Positions 53,122 through 61,188 of a stretch of DNA of 64,000 bases are shown here, in pieces (position 1 is the first letter of the stretch; the number at the start of each line of letters is the position of its first letter). The stretch spans positions 186,001 to 250,000 of the forward strand of contig NZ_SJOD01000006.1 in the NCBI RefSeq assembly GCF_004331175.1, given 5' to 3'. Made by a program: the position numbers and the translations under genes. This stretch comes from Acinetobacter sp. ANC 4178 (lineage in GTDB: Bacteria; Pseudomonadota; Gammaproteobacteria; Pseudomonadales; Moraxellaceae). A model generated the notes under the pieces. That model searched no databases, was not told where the DNA came from, and worked only from the letters and a program-made list of their open reading frames with translations.

Positions 53122-54171
53122 TTAAACAACTAAGCGTAGTGCTTGTTCAAGTCCACGTTGCTTAAGCCCTGCGCCTGCACCAAACCATGCGGAATCAAGA
53201 CGATGATCCTGACTCATGGCACGACGTTCGTGATCTGCAAACTCTGTGATTGAACAGAGCAAACCATATGCAGTGTCTTTAGCTGAACTGAGTTCTGCCC
53301 CACGACCCTGTCCATTAAACATGCTCATGACTTTAGACATGGCGCGTCCATTCGGTTCAGTCTTGTTTTCAGCTTTAGTGGCTGAGTGGTTAGCTTGTGA
53401 TGCCACATTACGGTAAAACTGAATAATGCCCTCGTCTTGTTCCGCATTGCTTAGGCTAGTGTTGTTAAACACGGCATCGAAATAAGCTGCTGCTTCAGTC
53501 TGAGTGACTTTACGCTGACTGAGTTGTTTCATTTCATACATGTGTTCATCCCATGCACGCACTGAAATACCCAGTTGCTGTTTAATCTTCTGCGCATCGA
53601 ACTTGGTGCTGTGCGGCACTTTGACTACACCTGCACTTGAGTTTTGTCCCTTTAAGGCAATCGCTAAAGTGTTATTACACACCACACGGATACTGGTGAA
53701 TTGTGCTGTGGTCGCAAGGCTTCCGTCACAGGCAGTTGCCAAGAGAATGTAGCCATTACTGACATCCTTTCCTTTTAAAGCAGAAGTCTGCCCAGTTTTG
53801 GCTAATGCCCAGAATTTCTTACCGCCTTTCAGTACATCCGCAGTTTCCAGTTCAAAGCCTGATTGTTCGGTCAGATCACGATAAAACTCCAAGATCTGTT
53901 TCGGTTGAACTTCCTGATAACGCTGGCTGACCACAGACAACGGTGCATGGGTGTCAGAACGATACAGTACGCGCTGTTCCTCATAGGGCATGATGATGCT
54001 TTGTCCACGATCATTTTTAGCCATATAGCTGACATCTGAAGATTCGATGCGCCAGTCCATGCCTGCCTGCTGTGCCCAGACTTCAATCGGTTGGTTTTGC
54101 GTGAGTTGATTTCCTAAGCCATGCCAAGGGGTTTCTCCGACATAGGCTATTTGTTCAAGTTGATGTGCCAT
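53122..54171 (-). CDS. DUF932 domain-containing mobile-element protein
   Basis: 349 residues. DUF932 features: AYVGETPWHGLGNQLTQNQPIEVWAQQAGMDWRIESSDV (N-terminus), VLYRSDTHAPLSVVSQRYQEVQPKQILEFYRDLTEQSGFELETADVLKGGKKFWALAKTG, and IRVVCNNTLAIALKGQNSSAGVVKVPHSTKFDAQKIKQQLG. The family, called phage/plasmid-like protein or LGT_TIGR03299, is frequent on plasmids and integrative elements and is often adjacent to YqaJ. A role in recombination or replication is suspected but unproven. Confidence 0.87.
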   Translation of the reverse strand: MAHQLEQIAYVGETPWHGLGNQLTQNQPIEVWAQQAGMDWRIESSDVSYMAKNDRGQSIIMPYEEQRVLYRSDTHAPLSVVSQRYQEVQPKQILEFYRDLTEQSGFELETADVLKGGKKFWALAKTGQTSALKGKDVSNGYILLATACDGSLATTAQFTSIRVVCNNTLAIALKGQNSSAGVVKVPHSTKFDAQKIKQQLGISVRAWDEHMYEMKQLSQRKVTQTEAAAYFDAVFNNTSLSNAEQDEGIIQFYRNVASQANHSATKAENKTEPNGRAMSKVMSMFNGQGRGAELSSAKDTAYGLLCSITEFADHERRAMSQDHRLDSAWFGAGAGLKQRGLEQALRLVV

Positions 54172-54214
54172 GATAGTTTCCTTTTAAAAATTGAAGATCG
54201 ATTCGCTTAAACCC

Positions 54215-54252
54215 AAATTTTGGACATAAAAAAACCTGCTTGGTCAGCAGGT
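54215..54252 (-). terminator. Terminator/attenuator in the leader of the DUF932 gene
   Basis: ACCTGCT (54234-54240) pairs with AGCAGGT (54246-54252) around TGGTC. On the minus strand it is followed by T7 and the conserved box (54215-54234). No gene lies upstream on this strand, so attenuation of the DUF932 transcript itself is likely. Confidence 0.7.
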
Positions 54253-54774
54253 AGAAAATAGTGTTTAACGCAGAAATGAAGATCTGAATAATCTTTCATG
54301 TAGATGATATATATCTGAAATTATTTAGAATCCATTGTCTAAATTTCTAGCCAAGTCCATTGGTAGTGAATTGACCTTCTCTTTCTCTCAGATTATGATT
54401 CTCTTGCTGGCCTACATTGCCAGTCGGTTTTAGCAGACCGTTGTATATAGCGCATCAGACTTATTCTCTCTGAGGGTAACGTCTATGTGAAACCTTCTCG
54501 TCCCCCTTTGCGGTAGAACGGGAGGGGGACGCGTCCGCGCGTGCTGGTTCTATATGCCCAGTCTGCTAACCCCTTTTCGTTCTGCCACCATAATCATTTA
54601 GCAGTGATTCGGTAGAACTTCTATTGCATATAGGAATCTTTACCATGAACTACCATAACTTTTCATTCCCCAGCCTCACTACGTCTCATCAGCATTTCTC
54701 TTTAACCCTCAATAATCTTTGAACAATTAGCACTCTAATTCTTCTTTATTATTAAAATGATCATGGGGTTAAAA
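54253..54774. other. Structured, locally GC-rich non-coding region (candidate origin, oriT or ncRNA)
   Basis: No supported ORF. TTAGCAGAC (54430-54438) pairs with GTCTGCTAA (54561-54569) across about 120 bp. Inside, GTCCCCCT (54500-54507) pairs with AGGGGGAC (54523-54530), followed by GACGCGTCCGCGCG, very GC-rich for this genome. CGGTAGAAC occurs at 54511 and again near 54610. Imperfect TATATAG/CTATAT strings extend the outer stem. The location, upstream of the recombination genes and near an HUH-like protein gene, suits an initiation site. Confidence 0.55.
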
Positions 54775-55080
54775 ATGAAAGCAATCAAACTACTGGCTAT
54801 TGCAGCACTCTTTTCTACATCAAGTGTTTATGCAGCGACTATCACCACTAAAGTCACCAGCAAACTGGAATGGAGTGAAGAAGGTGCTTACTTCTCTTCA
54901 AGTAAAGGCGATATTTCTATCTATACGGTTGGTATCTCTACCAAACAATTCCAAAGCCTGAATACCATTAAAAAAGGCGATTGCGTCCTAATCACTGCGG
55001 GCGAAAGCAAATTGGAAAAGTATCAAGGTACGATTTCAATTATGGATTTTAAAAGCATTAAGAAAGTCGCTTGTAAATAA
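54775..55080 (+). CDS. Small exported protein
   Basis: 101 residues from ATG 54775. Signal peptide MKAIKLLAIAALFSTSSVYAA; mature part TITTKVTSKLEWSEEGAYFSSSKGDISIYTVGISTKQFQSLNTIKKGDCVLITAGESKLEKYQGTISIMDFKSIKKVACK, mostly beta strands with two Cys, perhaps an OB-like fold. No family recognised. It is unusual as the plus-strand cargo of an otherwise minus-strand island core, next to another small exported protein. Confidence 0.62.
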   Translation: MKAIKLLAIAALFSTSSVYAATITTKVTSKLEWSEEGAYFSSSKGDISIYTVGISTKQFQSLNTIKKGDCVLITAGESKLEKYQGTISIMDFKSIKKVACK

Positions 55081-55229
55081 AGCATAAAAACTCACTTCAC
55101 TTTTTAGTTATGGTTGAGCCAGTGTCTTCATGCTTAAAGATCAGCATCTAAGTGATCAGATCACCATTACAGCCCATTGGCTTTAATTATTGCTAAAAAA
55201 ATAAAGACTGAATGACGACGGAATTGAAT

Positions 55230-55580
55230 ATGAAAAAATTAAACCTATGCCTCATCTTATCATTTGGCTTGCTCTCTACCTTCCCTGTACTTGCTCAAGC
55301 AAAAGAAGCCACCTGTCAAATTGATGAAAGTGGTCAAACCCGTTACAAAGGCAAATGTAATTTTCAACCTCAAGGTGGTGGCAGCTTTTATATCAGCCAT
55401 CCCAACATCACTAAAAAATTAAAAGTTGAAGGCCTGATGGTGATCATTGAAGGTGAAAATCAGGCAGTGGTCCAAGCAACCAATTTAGGCGGTGGTGGTT
55501 CAATGTGGGGTGAAGCGGTACGCTCTCAAAAACAAAAGGCCTGTTGGGTCGGTAGTGACTTCAAAGTCTGTGCTTGGTAA
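55230..55580 (+). CDS. Small exported cysteine-containing protein
   Basis: 116 residues from ATG 55230. Signal peptide KLNLCLILSFGLLSTFPVLAQA; mature part KEATCQIDESGQTRYKGKCNFQPQGGGSFYISHPNITKKLKVEGLMVIIEGENQAVVQATNLGGGGSMWGEAVRSQKQKACWVGSDFKVCAW, with four Cys likely forming disulfides. I recall similar small exported proteins in other bacteria, but no function. It is 149 bp after the preceding exported-protein gene and ends in its own terminator. Confidence 0.65.
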   Translation: MKKLNLCLILSFGLLSTFPVLAQAKEATCQIDESGQTRYKGKCNFQPQGGGSFYISHPNITKKLKVEGLMVIIEGENQAVVQATNLGGGGSMWGEAVRSQKQKACWVGSDFKVCAW

Positions 55581-55633
55581 ACACTCAGCATAAGTAAGCT
55601 ACTGACAATGACTGAAGAACAAGCAGACTAAAA

Positions 55634-55661
55634 AAATAAGGGAAAACGTTTTCCCTTATTT
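55634..55661. terminator. Perfect palindromic terminator
   Basis: AAAATAAGGGAAAA followed at once, via CG, by TTTTCCCTTATTTT. It serves the exported-protein gene and the convergent zinc-ribbon gene. Confidence 0.87.
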
Positions 55662-55733
55662 TATTTTGGGAAGTGACAAAGGATTCTTTAATGCTTAAAG
55701 AAATCCAATATCCCCTACCTCACATATCAATAA

Positions 55734-56000
55734 CTACTGAAAATTACGCTGACAGTTATGACAATGAAAGAATGCCACAGGCTGTTGTGGCTTTGGCTGC
55801 TGCATGAAACTATCAATCACCCCGCCAATCACTGCACCAGCAAGCCCACCTAACAGAGGTGAAAATGGAGAAGGAAAGCTTTTAGCTAGACTTGCCCCAA
55901 TTCCTGCGCTTGCCATAGAAGAAAAACGATTAGAACTCTCTGACTGAGATATTTCGCGGCTGATGTTTTCAGAATAGCAATAAGGACATGTAATGTTCAT
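55734..56000 (-). CDS. Small zinc-ribbon / glycine-zipper protein
   Basis: 88 residues. Paired CxxC motifs at both ends (TCPYCYSEN at residues 4-12 and FHCHNCQRNF near the C-terminus) form a likely zinc ribbon. It is split by a hydrophobic glycine-zipper segment (SAGIGASLAKSFPSPFSPLLGGLAGAVIGGVIDSF), which could insert in a membrane. No function can be assigned. Confidence 0.65.
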   Translation of the reverse strand: MNITCPYCYSENISREISQSESSNRFSSMASAGIGASLAKSFPSPFSPLLGGLAGAVIGGVIDSFMQQPKPQQPVAFFHCHNCQRNFQ

Positions 56001-56020
56001 AAGATATACCTTTTAAATGA

Positions 56021-56047
56021 AAAAAGGCTTACCAACTGATAAGCCTT
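56021..56047 (-). terminator. Terminator after the Gp2-like gene
   Basis: AAGGCTTA (56024-56031) pairs with TAAGCCTT (56040-56047); the minus-strand T-run comes from the A-run at 56021-56025. Confidence 0.83.
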
Positions 56048-56066
56048 AGAATGTCTAAATCAACAT

Positions 56067-56984
56067 TCACTGTTCATGTAGATGATGTATATCTATGATT
56101 TCTTGGGATTGACTGCTCTTATACTTGTGCTGCTCCTTCTTTAATTGCCCTTTACAAAACTCTCTCATTCTAGGCAACTTGCCCCTTAAATACTGATCAT
56201 CCTTCTCAGGTCTTGCTAAATAGCTAATAGCAGCCCGTGCATTATTAACACTGCTCTGATCCTCTCTGCGAATCATACCAATGCCCAATCTTTTCTCTCG
56301 TTTAAGAGAATGCTTATGCTCACTCTGATTACAATTATAAAACTGTCCATCTCTACGGGTAATATCATTCTGCCAGAGTTCACCTATAGCCTGTCCCAAA
56401 TAACTATCTTTACAACGAACAGAACCGTTATAGATGATCAGTAAATGACAATGATAACCTCTAGACTTCCCTCCCTGTTCAAGGCGATAGGCATACCCGA
56501 CTTGATCTTTGAACAGAGTATCTTTGTTCTGCACCCGACTTAAGAACCTTTCAACATCCTCACTAAACTGCTTCATACTTGGATGGTTTTCAGAGGAGTA
56601 GTGTAAATCTACTCTTACCAGTAAAAGCTTACAATGCAGACCTAGCAGATCTTCAAAGTACTGTTCCAAATTACGCTGGTTACGTTGGTTGTTGCGTTTA
56701 AAGCCTTGGGTAAACTCTTTCTGAGCATCTTTTAATTCAGACTGGAATTCTTGAAATATGGTCTTATTACAGAAAACATCTTCATCTCTGCATCTGATAC
56801 GTTCAGGTAATAAATCAAAGTAAGCTTGGATCATTGGAGCATAATCTCTATATGAACTATAGATCGCCCTAGCCTCATTCATCAGATCAGCATAATCAGA
56901 TTTGAAGTCTCGCCAGCAGTAAGTTCTTTGAATCACTGACTTCATCAAGTTTTCTATAGCAAGTAATGTTTGTGCTTCGTTCAT
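56067..56984 (-). CDS. Inovirus-type Gp2 / YagK-YfjJ-like protein (HUH-like replication or mobilisation factor)
   Basis: About 305 residues. The C-terminal half matches the inovirus Gp2/YagK-YfjJ domain: LLLVRVDLHYSSENHPSMKQFSEDVERFLSRVQ, then YRLEQGGKSRGYHCHLLIIYNGSVRCKDSYLGQAIGELWQ with a His-x-His (HCH) resembling the HUH metal site, and RAAISYLARPEKDDQYLRGKLPRMREF. A rolling-circle or mobilisation role is suspected. ATG 56984 has AGGA eight bases upstream; ATG 56993 has no spacing. It is the best candidate to act on the structured region at 54.4-54.6 kb. Confidence 0.78.
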   Translation of the reverse strand: MNEAQTLLAIENLMKSVIQRTYCWRDFKSDYADLMNEARAIYSSYRDYAPMIQAYFDLLPERIRCRDEDVFCNKTIFQEFQSELKDAQKEFTQGFKRNNQRNQRNLEQYFEDLLGLHCKLLLVRVDLHYSSENHPSMKQFSEDVERFLSRVQNKDTLFKDQVGYAYRLEQGGKSRGYHCHLLIIYNGSVRCKDSYLGQAIGELWQNDITRRDGQFYNCNQSEHKHSLKREKRLGIGMIRREDQSSVNNARAAISYLARPEKDDQYLRGKLPRMREFCKGQLKKEQHKYKSSQSQEIIDIHHLHEQ

Positions 56985-57632
56985 TGATATCATCCTATGG
57001 TTAATTCCATAGGAGTGACGGATCTGTATTTTTTAACTTTGCTCTGGTTTGGTTATTCTTCTTTCAATAAAAACACCTTCATCATTTTGAGGATGATGAA
57101 GGTTACTAAGCTATTTAAATAATAGATATTAAATATATATCCTAACAGTATTGATTCACATACTCGCTTAAGTCAGAGTTTTCTATCAAAAAATTCTACT
57201 TCTATAGCAGATAAAAAAATACAAAGATTTCTTCCATTTTTTAAACCTAAGCACAGGCTAAAGTTACGCTCATTCCTGCCGATACAAATCTTATAACCAT
57301 AAATTTTATATCTAAGTTAAAAGCCCACGATCAAGCAAGAGTTCATAAGAAAAAGAGGTATGCCATAAAAAATACATCCTTTAAAAAGAACTTTTAGAAT
57401 TGCCTGAAGCCAGCTCATGAGCAGATAACCTCATGTGATTCTTTTTTAATTTACTTATATAGCTCCCTAAGACGAGTAGCATCAATCAAAAAAGCTTATG
57501 AAACCCGTATCAAATACATCGTAAAAGCCTGATATTAGCCAAATACTGCATTTAAAACCCAATTTAAATCATTTAAAATACGTCAAATTTACTACTTAAA
57601 ACACTACTATATTTACTACGGAAAAATTACAA
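56985..57632. other. 648-bp intergenic region with hairpin and operator-like repeats
   Basis: ACCTTCATCAT (57075-57085) pairs with ATGATGAAGGT (57093-57103) and has minus-strand T's, a terminator or leader hairpin before the Gp2-like gene. ATTTACTAC occurs at 57587-57595 and 57611-57619, 24 bp apart, the second ending 13 bases before the 57633 start. The rest is AT-rich, with no supported ORF. Confidence 0.5.
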
Positions 57633-58544
57633 ATGTCTTTAGAAGTTACTGGTGCTGATCCTGAGAAATCTTATTCATTTCTCAAACAATTCGATGATGA
57701 GTGTTATATCTGGATGACGGAGTTATGGTTAAATAAAATATCTGGATCAAGTCAATTAATAGAAATAATCAACGCACAATCAAACCTAAAAAATCTGAAA
57801 GATTACTTAAACAATAAAATTCGACAATTTGATCAGGAACAATTAGATTTTTGCAGGGAACGTTTTATTAGAAATAAATCAAAATACCTTCCATCAGAAC
57901 ATTTAAAGGTATTTCAACAAAATAGACGACTTAATTGGTTTGCTATACATGTCATTCTTAAAGACGATAAAGAATATCGTATCAATGACTTACCCTTCAC
58001 TGATCCTTATACTTTTCTGTTATATCTAATTTATATTAAGGCACATCCATGGAAATTGGATGAACACATCGATACACTAACAAAAATCAGAAAGAAATTT
58101 ATTGAAATTCTAGAAGAAAAAAATAATTTGAATACATATATAGAAGACAATAACTTTATTGAATGGGCTTGCTTATACATTCAATCAAATAGAGATATCA
58201 AATTTAACACCTACAATGTTATAGGATTCCCTTTAGATACACCGCAAAGCAAAAGAGACTATGTATTGAGCGTTTTTGATCAAATCTTATACAATAATGA
58301 TCGCGAAAAATTCAACTACTACCACCTAGTTAATAAACTTAAAAAGGCTTGGCAACAAAAGACTTTTAGAGATAAAGGTGGTTTGAAACAGCCCTACCAC
58401 ATTCCCCTAACTAAAGTTGCTAGAAATGAGCTCAAAAAATTAGCAGAGCACAAAAACACCACTGAAGGAATACTTTTATCAAAACTCATAAATGAAGCAT
58501 TTTTAAAGGAAATGTGCGATGAAAAAGGTAAATCCCTTTATTGA
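57633..58544 (+). CDS. Hypothetical island protein with C-terminal RHH-like segment
   Basis: 303 residues, unrecognised overall. The N-terminal part is helical and charged. The C-terminal ~45 residues (HIPLTKVARNELKKLAEHKNTTEGILLSKLINEAFLKEM) have the strand-helix-helix pattern of ribbon-helix-helix DNA-binding domains. Direct repeats ATTTACTAC just upstream may be its operator. It lies at the far right of the island, the place where many elements carry a replication, stabilisation or regulatory gene. Confidence 0.55.
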   Translation: MSLEVTGADPEKSYSFLKQFDDECYIWMTELWLNKISGSSQLIEIINAQSNLKNLKDYLNNKIRQFDQEQLDFCRERFIRNKSKYLPSEHLKVFQQNRRLNWFAIHVILKDDKEYRINDLPFTDPYTFLLYLIYIKAHPWKLDEHIDTLTKIRKKFIEILEEKNNLNTYIEDNNFIEWACLYIQSNRDIKFNTYNVIGFPLDTPQSKRDYVLSVFDQILYNNDREKFNYYHLVNKLKKAWQQKTFRDKGGLKQPYHIPLTKVARNELKKLAEHKNTTEGILLSKLINEAFLKEMCDEKGKSLY

Positions 58545-58680
58545 ATTAACCAAAAAATAAAGGGGCATATGATCATCAAACCACCTTGTAATTGATTTAT
58601 AAGCCGTTAAACTTAAAATTACTCTTAATTTAAGAAAAAATCTTTCCCAAATTAAGAAACCCAGATACGCCATTCTCAAC

Positions 58681-58700
58681 TGGGGGTACATTTGGGGGTA
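58681..58700. promoter_or_regulatory. Right-end arm-type integrase sites
   Basis: TGGGGGTA at 58681-58688 and 58693-58700, 12-bp period, matching the pair at 38845-38864. Located about 60-80 bp inside the right attachment region, as expected for arm sites. Confidence 0.65.
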
Positions 58701-58758
58701 AAAATAAAAATATGCCATATTAATATATTTTTATTTCAATAATTTAAATTAATAATGT

Positions 58759-58925
58759 GATTCCCTCTTTCGCCAAATTCAATTCTTATGGAATCTCATA
58801 AGGTCTAAAAAAGCTTAAATCTAAAGGGTTTAAGCTTTTTTTACGTCTCATACAATCTACTTGATCTATTGCAAGCTTGATGTAGTTGGGGGTATAAATT
58901 TATCTCTTAAATATTTATACCCCCT
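58759..58925 (+). repeat. Right attachment region plus diverged copy of the left-end flank
   Basis: A diverged copy of 38713-38894. tRNA-Ser 3' end remnant (ATTCCCTCTTTCGCC, lacking three bases of the tRNA), ATTCTTATG, the hairpin (AAAAAAGCTTAAA/TTTAAGCTTTTTTT), and TGGGGGTATAAAT (58887-58899) with TATACCCCC (58916-58924). Since the copy includes integrase-promoter-like sequence beyond the att core, it looks like the left end of another, lost element rather than a simple attR. Confidence 0.65.
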
Positions 58926-58992
58926 CAAAAATAGAGAACCTATTTTGGAACAACGGTATATTTCTATCCCATATCTACTTTAAGATTTAAAC

Positions 58993-59772
58993 TTAATCAT
59001 CCAATTTCCGAGTTTTTTCTACAATAATGTAGTCATTTGGAATAACAATCTGTTTTTCAATATTTCCCACTTTGTAAGACACCAAAGTATTTTTACCAAC
59101 TCCCTGAAATAGCACTTTTACACCCTTAAATATAAAGGTTTGGTCTTGGCTGAGCGCTGAAGTCGTTGTTTTAGGTAGATCAATTAAATTGGCATACGGC
59201 GCTTTAATATACAGTGTCGTTTTTTCTATACTAACACCTGTTTTTTGCATCGTATAATTTAAAAATACTTGACCAATATCCCCAATAAAAAACATAGGTG
59301 CCAGTGGAATCAGAATAAGAAAACAGGCAATTTGTATACTGTCTTTAATATGTGTTTCTAATCTCTTTAATTTAGTTTTTGCAAATGTTTTAAGATGTTC
59401 ACTCGCATCAGGGTCATCAATAATATCTTTTAAGTTTTCGAACTTGTTGTTAAATTCTTTGATCTTAAGTCGATTAATATAAAAAGCATAAGAAAACAAA
59501 GCGATAAAGCTGGCCGTAATCACTACATAAAGACTGATTTTCCAATGCAACACCAATAAACCATGAATAGCGTATAAAAGGTAAAGAGACCCACCAAATG
59601 TGATAATACTAATCTTTGGAAAAGGCAGTTTTTTTCCAATTCTTGTATGTGGTGGTAAATATTGATCAATCCCCATAAAGATCATGTACACCACAGGCCT
59701 TAAGGAAATACCAATGAAAAAGAGCAGCATGCTTAACCCTGCATAGACAATCGAGCAGGCGACAAAAATCAA
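58993..59772 (-). CDS. Hypothetical membrane protein
   Basis: 259 residues. Membrane segments near the N-terminus (FVACSIVYAGLSMLLFFIGISLRPVVYMIFMG), mid-protein (IITFGGSLYLLYAIHGLLVLHWKISLYVVITASFIALFSYAFYI) and IACFLILIPLAPMFFIG; the C-terminus is a soluble beta-rich domain (KTTLYIKAPYANLIDLPKTTTSALSQDQTFIFKGVKVLF). The start is TTG 59772 overlapping the upstream stop (TTGA), or ATG 59730. No family recognised. It lies just outside the island's right end. Confidence 0.6.
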   Translation of the reverse strand: MIFVACSIVYAGLSMLLFFIGISLRPVVYMIFMGIDQYLPPHTRIGKKLPFPKISIITFGGSLYLLYAIHGLLVLHWKISLYVVITASFIALFSYAFYINRLKIKEFNNKFENLKDIIDDPDASEHLKTFAKTKLKRLETHIKDSIQIACFLILIPLAPMFFIGDIGQVFLNYTMQKTGVSIEKTTLYIKAPYANLIDLPKTTTSALSQDQTFIFKGVKVLFQGVGKNTLVSYKVGNIEKQIVIPNDYIIVEKTRKLDD

Positions 59773-59942
59773 TAAAAAAAGAGCGTATCACCGAAGCTAA
59801 TGTCGGCAGGGATATAACCAATGGTGAGCAGATAAGCGACTAAGCATAATACTCCTATTGCTATTGTTGTTTTTATGAGAGTCAGGCCTACTTCATGCCA
59901 CTGGGTAAAATTATTTAAAAATCTTGTTGTTAAGTCATTCAT
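59769..59942 (-). CDS. Hypothetical single-span membrane protein
   Basis: 57 residues from ATG 59942 (MNDLTTRFLNNFTQWHEVGLTLIKTTIAIGVLCLVAYLLTIGYIPADISFGDTLFFY), one membrane segment. Its stop overlaps the start of the next membrane-protein gene by four bases, so the two are translationally coupled and probably form a pair. A start at 59984 adds 14 residues and is less likely. Confidence 0.5.
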   Translation of the reverse strand: MNDLTTRFLNNFTQWHEVGLTLIKTTIAIGVLCLVAYLLTIGYIPADISFGDTLFFY

Positions 59943-60061
59943 TCGTGATCTATCCAATTTCTGAGAATGAAATATTAAAATCAATCATTTAAGCTATGTA
60001 TTGAATTTAAAAGGAATAACTTTATCAGTCTCTAAGGATATAAAAAACCAATCGACCCGAT

Positions 60062-60092
60062 AAAAAAATCCCCCAAAGCATTGGAGGATTTT
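60062..60092 (-). terminator. Terminator of the acyl-CoA operon
   Basis: AATCCCCCAA/TTGGAGGATT stem with one mismatch and an AGCA loop; minus-strand T7. Confidence 0.85.
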
Positions 60093-60114
60093 CTGTACTG
60101 CTTGAAAAGCCAAC

Positions 60115-61173
60115 TTAGACTTGCACGCTCGCCTGACGCTGTTGTCGTGACGATGGCAAAAGTTGTTCGAACTTCTGCATCAATTCAGGGTTTTCAGTTT
60201 GCCATTTCGGCTGCTTGTCTTTATCAATCAGCAAGGCACGGACGCCTTCAATCATGTCGCCTTGCTCAAACCAGATGTCTTGTAAATCCCGTTCTAATTG
60301 CATGCATTGCTCTAAAGATAGCCCCCGCCCAACATGCTGTAGCTTTAGGCTGATTTGCTTGGCCAACAAAGAACGTTGCTGCAAATTCGCTAAGATTTTC
60401 TCAGCCCAATCCATGTAGTCACTCTCTAATGTATTGGCTAGGCTGTCTTCAATTTGCGCCAATTCGGTATGTGAGAAATGTTGCCGAATCGCATCTTCAT
60501 ACTGTTTTAATTCACTAGGTGCAGGTTCTTTTAAATAGCGCACGATCATCTGCTCAATTAACTGTTGATTCAACTGGGGGGCCTGTGCCAACTCCATTTG
60601 CAACTGCTGTAACTGTTCACTCGGCACCAAGTAATCAATTAAATCTAAGTGCAAAGCATCGCTACTGCTGATCTGTTCCCCCGTCACCGCCATATACACA
60701 CCAATGTCGTCTAAACGAGACAGAAAATGGGTTGCTCCCACATCGGGGAAAAAGCCAATCGCAGTTTCTGGCATGGCAAAACGAGATTTCTCACTGCTGA
60801 CAATAATCTGGCAAGCTTGCGCCAAACCAAAACCACCACCCAAGACATAGCCATCTAAAAACACCATGACAGGTTTCGCATATTGGCGTAGGCTCTTCAG
60901 CATGTGATATTCATCTGCAAAATAACGCTGATAATTGGCGGTTCCATTTTGATAGCTATCATAGAGGAAACGAATATCCCCGCCTGCACAAAAGGCTTTT
61001 GGGCTATTGGAGTTGATCAAAACAGCTTGAACTTGATCATCCTCACGCCACTGTTCTAACTGCTGGCTAATGCCATGAATCATGCTTAAGGACAATGCAT
61101 TCAAATGACTCGCGCGGTCTAACGTAATCACGCCTAAATGCCCTTGGATGCTAATCTGTAAATTATTTTCCAT
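60115..61173 (-). CDS. 3-hydroxyisobutyryl-CoA hydrolase-like (enoyl-CoA hydratase superfamily)
   Basis: 352 residues, longer than a hydratase (~260) and the size of 3-hydroxyisobutyryl-CoA hydrolases of valine catabolism. Crotonase motifs: KAFCAGGDIRFLYDSYQNG (oxyanion hole region), VLGGGFGLAQACQIIVSSEKSRFAMPETAIGFFPDVGATHFLSRL. The DxGA stretch is typical of HIBCH proteins. The C-terminal region (QISLKLQHVGRGLSLEQCMQLERDLQDIWFEQGDMIEGVRALLIDKDKQPKW) also fits. Last gene of the operon, 15 bp after the hydratase gene. Confidence 0.85.
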   Translation of the reverse strand: MENNLQISIQGHLGVITLDRASHLNALSLSMIHGISQQLEQWREDDQVQAVLINSNSPKAFCAGGDIRFLYDSYQNGTANYQRYFADEYHMLKSLRQYAKPVMVFLDGYVLGGGFGLAQACQIIVSSEKSRFAMPETAIGFFPDVGATHFLSRLDDIGVYMAVTGEQISSSDALHLDLIDYLVPSEQLQQLQMELAQAPQLNQQLIEQMIVRYLKEPAPSELKQYEDAIRQHFSHTELAQIEDSLANTLESDYMDWAEKILANLQQRSLLAKQISLKLQHVGRGLSLEQCMQLERDLQDIWFEQGDMIEGVRALLIDKDKQPKWQTENPELMQKFEQLLPSSRQQRQASVQV

Positions 61174-61188
61174 GCGCAGACTCCTTCT

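Noticed and set aside
38733..58760. Prophage or conjugative element
   Set aside because: No capsid, portal, terminase, tail, relaxase or type IV secretion genes are visible; it reads as a non-autonomous integrative island.
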